The notes under the pieces are model-generated. The model saw only the letters and a program-made list of their open reading frames with translations. It made no database searches and was not told the origin of the DNA. The position numbers and the translations under genes were made by a program. A stretch of DNA of 11,712 nt from an uncultured Synechococcus sp. (GTDB lineage: Bacteria > Cyanobacteriota > Cyanobacteriia > PCC-6307 > Cyanobiaceae), in contig CAJWAH010000030.1 of assembly GCA_913020095.1 (NCBI GenBank), positions 1 to 11,712 on the forward strand, in the 5' to 3' direction. Position 1 is the stretch's first letter. Each line of letters starts with the position of its first letter. Below, piece by piece: positions 7,400 through 11,712 of the stretch.

Positions 7400-7446
7400 A
7401 GCCCGGCCGGCTGCCTAGGATCAGGCCTGCTTCAGCGCCGCTTCTA
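7400..7446 (+). promoter_or_regulatory. vipp1 / thioredoxin intergenic region with possible -10 element
   Basis: This 47-base gap begins with a GC-rich run (GCCCGGCCGGC, 7401-7411) that could fold weakly but has no T-tract, so no intrinsic terminator is called. CTAGGATC at 7415-7422 includes TAGGAT, a plausible -10 hexamer ending 25 bases before the GTG start. The matching CTAGGGTC before vipp1 lies at exactly the same distance. This suggests a separate promoter for the thioredoxin cluster; evidence is pattern only. Confidence 0.3.
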
Positions 7447-7767
7447 GTGACTGTCCATAGCCTCAGTGATGCCAACTTTCAGGCCGAGGTGATGGAGTAT
7501 CCCGGACTGGTGTTGGTGGATGTGTGGGCCACTTGGTGCGGCCCTTGCCGCCTGATGGCGCCGTTGATGGATTGGGCCGCCAGCACCTATGGCGAAGGCC
7601 TCAAGGTGGGCAAGCTGGAGGCAGACCCCAATCCCACCAGCCGCGATGCTCTGCAGGTGCAGGGGTTGCCGGCTTTGGTGCTGTTCCGCAATGGCCAGGA
7701 ATTGGCGCGCCATGAAGGCGCCATGGCGCAGCCCCAGTTGAAGGCCTTCTTGGATGCCCATCTCTGA
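7447..7767 (+). CDS. Thioredoxin-like protein
   Basis: A 106-residue thioredoxin-fold disulfide reductase, of the usual length for a bacterial thioredoxin, without signal peptide and so cytosolic. The active site is W30-C31-G32-P33-C34 within VDVWATWCGPCRLMAPLM (24-41), and the cis-proline loop is VQGLPALVLF (71-80, P75). Both redox cysteines and the cis-proline are intact. Residues 56-63 read KLEADPNP where most thioredoxins have 'K.n.D.n', so the structural aspartate region is kept. GTG 7447 is the best start because it places the first strand correctly and no closer ATG precedes the fold. Its last 14 bases overlap the start of the aminotransferase gene, so the two are probably translationally coupled. 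It is not clear which of the several cyanobacterial Trx types this is; there are no obvious m-, x- or y-type markers, so it is left as Trx-like. Confidence 0.88.
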   Translation: MTVHSLSDANFQAEVMEYPGLVLVDVWATWCGPCRLMAPLMDWAASTYGEGLKVGKLEADPNPTSRDALQVQGLPALVLFRNGQELARHEGAMAQPQLKAFLDAHL

Positions 7768-8944
7768 GCGTCTCGGGCAACTGGGTTCCGGTGTTTTTGG
7801 CCGGGTTGATGCTGAAAAACGCAGTTATCGCTTCTCAGAGCAACAGCAGCAGCGTCCGCTGATTGATCTGTCGCTGGGGAGCTCGGATCTCAAGCCTCCC
7901 GCTCGGCTGCTCGAGGTGATGGCCGAGGCCATCGCTGAGCCCCCCAGCAGCCGCTATTGCTTGCAGGCCGCCACCGCTCCCTTTCGCCAGGCCGCAGCCG
8001 CCTGGCTCGAGGGGCGCTTTGGTGTGCCCGTGGATCCGGAGCGGGAAATTCTGCTGTTGGTGGGCTCCCAGGAGGGCACCGCCCACCTGCCATTGGCGGT
8101 GCTGAATCCCGGTGATCCGGCCTTGGTGCTGGATCCCAGCTACCCCAGCCATGCCGGTGGGGTGGCCCTTGCTTCCGGTGAGTTGGTGCGTTTGCCGCTG
8201 TTGGCTGATCAGGGCTGGCGTCCAGCCTTTGAGCAGCTCAGCGATGAGCAGCGGCGGCAGTTGCGTTTGTTGGTGCTGGGCTATCCCCACAACCCCACGG
8301 CCACCACGGGTTCGCAGCAGTGGTTGGAGCAGGCCATGGCCATCGCTCAGCGCAGTGATGCGGTGCTGGCCCACGACAACCCCTATGTGGATTTGGCTCT
8401 GGAAGGGGACTCTCCAGCGTTGCTGCGCTGTGAGGGCTGGCGTGAGCGGGGCATTGAGTTTTTCTCCTTCTCCAAAGGCTGGTGCCTGGCTGGCTTTCGC
8501 CTGGCATTTGCCGTGGGCGCTCCGGCCTTGATCGAGGCCTTGGCCCGGGTCAAAGGGGTGGTGGATTTCAACCAGTCGCTGGCCTTGCAGGCTGGCGCCA
8601 TTGCGGCACTGCAGGAGTTTCCGGATTGGCCGCGGCAGTTGTGCGATCGCTACCGCCAGCGCCGCGACCACATGGCTGACCTGCTCACGGCTGCGGGTTG
8701 GAGGGTGCCCAACAGCTCGATGGCCCTTTACCAGTGGCTTCCCATCCCGGAGCCCCTGCGTGATCTCGGCAGTGAAGCGGCTGCCCAGTGGCTGCTGCGC
8801 AGCAGTGGTGTGGCGCTCACCCCAGGGGTGGGCTTTGGCCCCAGCGGGGAAGGCTGGCTGCGGCTGGCGTTGGTGTCCGATGAACCGGTGCTGGAGCAGG
8901 CCAGTGCCCGCCTGCGGTTGGCCCTGGAGCAGCGCACAATCTGA
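7754..8944 (+). CDS. PLP-dependent aminotransferase class I/II, DapL-like
   Basis: A 396-residue fold-type I aminotransferase. Landmarks are GSQEGTAHLPLAVLNPGD (104-121; cofactor phosphate loop), DPSYPSH (127-133), YPHNPTATT (177-185), AHDNPYVDL (206-214; D208 and Y211 contact the PLP ring) and FFSFSKGWCLAGFRLAFAVG (236-255), with K241 as the Schiff-base lysine. GEGWLRLALV near the C-terminus holds the arginine expected to bind the substrate carboxylate. The GSQEG.AHLPLA.LNPGD wording places it near LL-diaminopimelate aminotransferase and related enzymes. However, its N-terminus differs from the standard cyanobacterial DapL as I recall it, so it may be a paralogue with another amino donor; substrate is left open. 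ATG 7754 lies inside the thioredoxin gene (14-base overlap, different frame). A 68-base gap follows before the next gene. Confidence 0.88.
   Translation: MPISERLGQLGSGVFGRVDAEKRSYRFSEQQQQRPLIDLSLGSSDLKPPARLLEVMAEAIAEPPSSRYCLQAATAPFRQAAAAWLEGRFGVPVDPEREILLLVGSQEGTAHLPLAVLNPGDPALVLDPSYPSHAGGVALASGELVRLPLLADQGWRPAFEQLSDEQRRQLRLLVLGYPHNPTATTGSQQWLEQAMAIAQRSDAVLAHDNPYVDLALEGDSPALLRCEGWRERGIEFFSFSKGWCLAGFRLAFAVGAPALIEALARVKGVVDFNQSLALQAGAIAALQEFPDWPRQLCDRYRQRRDHMADLLTAAGWRVPNSSMALYQWLPIPEPLRDLGSEAAAQWLLRSSGVALTPGVGFGPSGEGWLRLALVSDEPVLEQASARLRLALEQRTI
8643..8650. repeat. HIP1 palindrome GCGATCGC
   Basis: Exact match in the C-terminal half of the aminotransferase gene. Confidence 0.9.
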
Positions 8945-9012
8945 AATTATTCCCACGATGAGAAAACATTGAGACCCGTGCGACGCATGGTGAAAGCACC
9001 TGCATCCCCGCC
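8945..9012 (+). promoter_or_regulatory. Only notable gap inside the plus-strand cluster; possible promoter
   Basis: These 68 bases are AT-richer at their left end (AAATTATTCCC and GAGAAAACATTGAG) than the surrounding genes. They could hold the promoter for the 81-residue protein and birA. No clear -35/-10 pair, terminator or binding palindrome was recognised. Confidence 0.25.
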
Positions 9013-9258
9013 ATGAATCTCTGGAGCCCTTGGTTAGATCCCGCTGGCGACAGCCTTCGCGGTGTTGCCCCTGAGCGTTATGCCTTGGCTGCCGGCCCCG
9101 ATGGCCAATACCTGCGTTTGGCCGCTGATGACACCATCGAGACGGTCCAGAGTTTGGAGCACGCCTTCCAGTTCCACACCCACGAAAAGGCCGTGGATAC
9201 CGCTCGCTCGGTTGCTGCTGTGCTGCGCCGTCCTGTGGATGTGATCAAGCTGCTTTGA
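9013..9258 (+). CDS. Unknown small protein, 81 residues
   Basis: No family was recognised. The protein is soluble, mixed alpha/beta in appearance, with no signal peptide, membrane helix or cysteine. It opens with MNLWSPWLDPAGDSLRGVAP (1-20), followed by ERYALAAGPDGQYLRL (21-36), which looks like a beta hairpin, then a helical stretch with SLEHAFQFHTHEKAVDTA (47-64) and a final RRPVDVIKLL (72-81). Three histidines at 50, 55 and 57 are close together and could bind metal or be coincidental. It appears to be real: the codon bias matches its neighbours, there is an ATG after a clean intergenic gap, and its stop overlaps the TTG start of birA by 4 bases (TTGA). That overlap suggests coupling to biotin ligase. 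Function unknown; a partner of birA or of the M23 peptidase is only a guess from position. Confidence 0.75.
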   Translation: MNLWSPWLDPAGDSLRGVAPERYALAAGPDGQYLRLAADDTIETVQSLEHAFQFHTHEKAVDTARSVAAVLRRPVDVIKLL

Positions 9259-9842
9259 GGCAGCCAGTCCCGTTGCTGCTGCCCTGGCGCCTGCGCTACC
9301 TGCCGCTGTGCGCCAGCACCGAACGGGATTTAAGCCGCTGCTTGCAGCAAGGGGCCCAGCCGCCGCTGGCGGTGGTGGCTCGCCGGCAGCGCTATGGGGT
9401 CGGTCAGCACGGCCGCCAGTGGCAATCCCCGGCAGGCGGGCTTTGGCTGAGTGCAGCGATCCCCTGGCAGCGGCCGCTTTCCCCTGCAGCTGCTGAGCAG
9501 TTGCCCCGGCGCATGGCCGCCGCCCTCGCCGCTGAATTGGCGCCATGGACGGCAGAGGCCAGTCCCCCATTAACGATCAAGTCACCCAACGATCTGATGG
9601 TGGGTCAGCGCAAATTGGCCGGCGTGTTGAGCTCGGTGATTTGGCGCGGGGGTCAGCCGCGCCTATTGCGCTTTGGCATTGGCCTCAATGGCCGTCATCC
9701 CATTGCTCCGCCAGGTATCACCCTCGAGCAATGGCTCAACGGCCGTTGTCCCCGCTTTGATCAATTGCTGCTCATTGGATTGGGCGCCATCGAACGGCTG
9801 GCCCGCGAGTCCGGCAACTGGGACACTGAGCCGATCGTTTGA
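9255..9842 (+). CDS. birA: Biotin--[acetyl-CoA carboxylase] ligase, short class I form
   Basis: Attaches biotin through biotinyl-AMP to the lysine of the biotin carboxyl carrier protein, which is needed for fatty acid synthesis. It is 195 residues and has only the catalytic part, with no N-terminal helix-turn-helix, so it cannot act as the biotin operon repressor known from E. coli. Visible blocks are LPLCASTERDLSR (16-28; substrate 'STN' region), GQHGRQWQSPAGGLWLSAAI (50-69; usual GRGR.GR.W.SP.GGL), KSPNDLMVGQRKLAGVLSSV (109-128; usual K.PND......K..GIL, with K120) and FGIGLNG (140-146; usual GIG.N). The glycine/arginine-rich loop before HGRQW is degenerate (QRYGVGQHGR). The C-terminal SH3-like domain is short or absent. 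TTG 9255 is taken as start since it overlaps the previous stop by 4 bases and precedes the first conserved strand. The M23 gene starts 6 bases after its stop. Confidence 0.9.
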   Translation: MRQPVPLLLPWRLRYLPLCASTERDLSRCLQQGAQPPLAVVARRQRYGVGQHGRQWQSPAGGLWLSAAIPWQRPLSPAAAEQLPRRMAAALAAELAPWTAEASPPLTIKSPNDLMVGQRKLAGVLSSVIWRGGQPRLLRFGIGLNGRHPIAPPGITLEQWLNGRCPRFDQLLLIGLGAIERLARESGNWDTEPIV

Positions 9843-9848
9843 TCTGTT

Positions 9849-10655
9849 GTGTTGCTCTCCCTGTTGCTGTTCGCCCAGGTGGTTGGTCAGGGGTTTGATC
9901 GCTCCCTGGAACAGTTGGAGCGTCAGCAGATCATTACCCCGGCAGAACGGCGGCGGGTGCAGATGGGTTCTCCCTCCTCAACACCAAGCTCAGCCCTGGT
10001 GCGCCTTTGCCAGCGAGGTGATGGAGCTGTGAGCCGGCGTGAATGCATTGGGGGTGGTCCAAACCCATTACGGGTGCCTGTTTCAGCGCTACTGGGTGGT
10101 CCAGGCGGCAGCTTTTCTTTGGATCAGGTCTTACGGGTCACCCCGCGGCCAGCTCCATTGGGGGGCAATGGCAATCAGGCCCTGCTGTTCCCCTTGATTG
10201 GATCGGCCTTCACCAGCAGTGGTTTTGGCTGGCGTCAGCACCCGGTGCTGGGCGGGTTGATGCTGCATGCCGGCCGTGATCTAGCGGCTCCCCAGGGCAC
10301 CCCCGTGGTGGCGGCCCTGGGCGGAACGGTGCGTTCAGCCGGTTTGGCTGGCGGGTATGGCGTGGCCATCGAGCTGGACCACCAGCAGCCCCAGCGTCAG
10401 CGCACCCTGTATGGCCATCTCTCGGAGCTCTATGTGGAGCCTGGCGATGCGGTGCAACAGGGGGAGGTGATTGGCCGAGTGGGCAGCACGGGCTTGAGCA
10501 CTGGCCCCCATTTGCATTTCGAATTGCGCCGCCCGCAAGCCGGTGGCTGGGTGGCCGTTGATCCCGGCCGCCTGCTGCCCGATGGCATGGAGGTTGATCC
10601 AGCCGGTGCCGTGGCGGCCCTGCTCAATCAGATGCTGCGCGGACTGGAGCGCTGA
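9849..10655 (+). CDS. M23/LytM-type peptidase, secreted
   Basis: A 268-residue zinc metallopeptidase of family M23, expected to cut peptidoglycan cross-links in the periplasm or to act as an amidase activator if inactive. The N-terminus MLLSLLLFAQVVGQG (1-15) looks like a signal peptide. The catalytic domain (about 113-240) holds FTSSGFGWRQHPVLGG (121-136), LHAGRDLAAPQGTPV (139-153; metal ligands H140 and D144), LYGHLS (187-192; H190) and STGLSTGPHLHFELR (213-227; H221 and H223). All four catalytic/ligand positions are present, so it should be active rather than a degenerate LytM. C54 and C66 in the pre-domain may form a disulfide. GTG 9849 starts just 6 bases after birA and directly before the hydrophobic leader. 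The gene ends 3 bases from the convergent ABC ATPase stop. Exact bond specificity is not readable. Confidence 0.92.
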   Translation: MLLSLLLFAQVVGQGFDRSLEQLERQQIITPAERRRVQMGSPSSTPSSALVRLCQRGDGAVSRRECIGGGPNPLRVPVSALLGGPGGSFSLDQVLRVTPRPAPLGGNGNQALLFPLIGSAFTSSGFGWRQHPVLGGLMLHAGRDLAAPQGTPVVAALGGTVRSAGLAGGYGVAIELDHQQPQRQRTLYGHLSELYVEPGDAVQQGEVIGRVGSTGLSTGPHLHFELRRPQAGGWVAVDPGRLLPDGMEVDPAGAVAALLNQMLRGLER

Positions 10656-10658
10656 GGC

Positions 10659-11336
10659 TCAGTTGGCGATGCGTCCGTCGCGGAACAGCACCCGCTGTTT
10701 GGCCCGCTCGGCCACATCGTGCTCGTGGGTCACCAGCACCACGGTCATGCCATCGCCGTTGAGCTGATCAAAGATCTCCAGCACATCGGCGGTGGTTTCC
10801 GAATCCAGGGCCCCGGTGGGTTCATCGGCGAGCAGCAGGGCGGGGCGGTTGATGATCGCCCGGGCAATCGCCACCCGTTGCTGCTGGCCGCCGCTGAGTT
10901 GGTTGGGCTTGTTGCGCAGCCGCTGGCCCAGGCCCACCCGCTGCAAGGCCTCCACGGCCCGCTGCTGCCGTTCTTCTGCGGGCACATTGGCGTAGACCAT
11001 CGGCAGTTCAACGTTTTCCTGGGCCGAGAGATGGCCGAGCAGGTGGAACTGCTGAAAGACAAAGCCCAGGCAGCGGTTGCGCAGGATCGCGAGGGCGTCA
11101 TCACTGAGCCCATCCACCTGTTGGCCCTGCAGCAGGTAGCTGCCGCTGCTGGGCCGATCGAGGCAGCCCAGGATGTTCATCGCCGTGCTTTTGCCTGAGC
11201 CGCTGGCGCCCATCACGGCGATGTAATCGCCGGCTTCAACGGTGAGGTTGAGGTCGTTGACCGCCCTCACCTCCGTGTCGCCGCTGCCATAGACCTTGTG
11301 GATGTGGCGCAGTTCCGCCACCGGGTTGCTGCCCAT
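10659..11336 (-). CDS. ABC transporter ATP-binding protein, MacB/LolD/DevA type
   Basis: A 225-residue cytosolic ATPase subunit of an ABC transporter. Motifs are Walker [10 protein letters not shown] (43-51), Q-loop FVFQQFHLL (92-100), signature [14 protein letters not shown] (147-160), Walker [13 protein letters not shown] (167-178) and H-loop THEHD (203-207). [19 protein letters not shown] (54-72) and [11 protein letters not shown] (108-118) are typical of the MacB/LolD/FtsE-like branch, which in cyanobacteria includes DevA (glycolipid export). All ATPase residues are intact. The partner permease is not next to it: upstream in the same direction is the end of ndhB, and downstream is the convergent M23 gene. 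It starts one base after the ndhB stop, so it is likely co-transcribed with ndhB, an odd pairing. Substrate unknown; type call is good. Confidence 0.93.
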   Translation of the reverse strand: MGSNPVAELRHIHKVYGSGDTEVRAVNDLNLTVEAGDYIAVMGASGSGKSTAMNILGCLDRPSSGSYLLQGQQVDGLSDDALAILRNRCLGFVFQQFHLLGHLSAQENVELPMVYANVPAEERQQRAVEALQRVGLGQRLRNKPNQLSGGQQQRVAIARAIINRPALLLADEPTGALDSETTADVLEIFDQLNGDGMTVVLVTHEHDVAERAKQRVLFRDGRIAN

Positions 11337-11337
11337 C

Positions 11338-11712
11338 TCAGCCGGTGGGCAAATGGCCGCCGTTGCTGATCACCTGTTGCAGCAACGGTGTGCCTTCCAC
11401 AGCCGCATTGGCCCAGGTGAACAGGGGATTGGAGAGCACACCGCCAATGGCAGTCACCGCCACGCAGAACACCAGGGCCGCCCGAAGCGGTTGCAGACCG
11501 GGCAGGTTCCAGGTGGGTGCTGGGTAGTCCTTGATGACGTCAGAAGCCTCTTGAGGCTCTTTGACCACCATCATTTTGATGACGGAGATGTAGTAGTAGA
11601 TCGACACCACTGAGGTCACCAGGCCCACCACCACCAGCAGGTATTGGCCATCGGCCCAACCGGCAAAGAAGAGGTAGATCTTGCCGAAAAATCCGAGCAT
11701 CGGTGGGATGCC
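11338..11712 (-). CDS. ndhB: NAD(P)H-quinone oxidoreductase subunit N (NdhB), C-terminal part
   Basis: The last 124 residues of a membrane subunit of the cyanobacterial NDH-1 complex, a proton-pumping plastoquinone reductase of cyclic electron flow and respiration in the thylakoid membrane. It runs in from the right edge. The reading begins [18 protein letters not shown], the conserved proton-channel helix of NdhB/NuoN, and continues [20 protein letters not shown], a near-signature sequence of cyanobacterial NdhB. A short loop with [16 protein letters not shown] and one more hydrophobic helix ([15 protein letters not shown]) lead to a soluble tail. About three quarters of the gene lie outside the window. 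The stop is one base before the ATPase start. Confidence 0.95.
   Translation of the reverse strand, partial: GIPPMLGFFGKIYLFFAGWADGQYLLVVVGLVTSVVSIYYYISVIKMMVVKEPQEASDVIKDYPAPTWNLPGLQPLRAALVFCVAVTAIGGVLSNPLFTWANAAVEGTPLLQQVISNGGHLPTG

Noticed and set aside
7400..7446. Intrinsic terminator after vipp1
   Set aside because: GC-rich run present, but no stable stem followed by T residues.
7835..8956. A 373-codon minus-strand frame opposite the aminotransferase
   Set aside because: It is rich in Q, G, H and P, typical of an antisense shadow in GC-rich DNA; the plus strand has all PLP motifs.
1..11712. tRNA, rRNA, CRISPR array, insertion sequence, phage or toxin-antitoxin module
   Set aside because: No cloverleaf, rRNA signature, regular repeat-spacer pattern, transposase or paired small toxin-like frames were seen on either strand.

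Overview
The window looks like a genomic contig of a picocyanobacterium (Synechococcus/Cyanobium type). The reasons are a thylakoid-type Vipp1, a C-terminal NdhB fragment with a very conserved cyanobacterial sequence, compact GC-rich genes with overlaps, and five copies of the cyanobacterial palindrome GCGATCGC. HIP1 is common in freshwater relatives and rare in most marine picocyanobacteria, which leans towards a freshwater or brackish Cyanobium-like host (inference).

Layout. (1) Bases 1 to about 805 do not fit the rest. They carry, on the minus strand, an uninterrupted piece of an HSP100/ClpB disaggregase, from the middle domain to just after Walker A of the second AAA+ domain. Its GC is lower and its wording is closer to eukaryotic HSP104/HSP101 than to cyanobacterial ClpB. 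It stops abruptly near 800, where a headless glycosyltransferase tail begins on the plus strand. A chimeric join is the simplest explanation. (2) 806-4303: envelope sugar genes, namely a GT4-like C-terminus, an ArnT/PMT-like membrane glycosyltransferase, and ManC, which makes GDP-mannose. (3) 4296-6110: an SLC13-type permease with two RCK_C domains, overlapping manC by 8 bases. (4) 6107-6586, minus strand: a DUF721/DciA-like protein with a C-terminal zinc ribbon, tail to tail with the permease and head to head with vipp1 (6632-7399). (5) 7447-10655: a tight plus-strand cluster of thioredoxin-like protein, DapL-like aminotransferase, an unknown 81-residue protein, biotin protein ligase and an M23 peptidase. 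(6) 11712-10659, minus strand: the end of ndhB followed after one base by a MacB/LolD/DevA-type ABC ATPase.

How the genes fit together. ManC can supply GDP-mannose-derived sugars for surface polysaccharide, and the two glycosyltransferases beside it are plausible users of such a pathway. Vipp1 and NdhB belong to thylakoid membrane maintenance and electron transport. The DciA-like protein belongs to replicative helicase loading. The birA cluster mixes redox, amino-acid, cofactor-attachment and cell-wall functions and looks like a transcription unit of convenience. No tRNA, rRNA, CRISPR array, insertion sequence or phage module was seen. No clear new system was found. The best leads are the foreign HSP100 junction, the zinc-ribbon DciA-like protein, the unknown 81-residue protein, and an equally spaced CTAGGRTC element before vipp1 and the thioredoxin gene.
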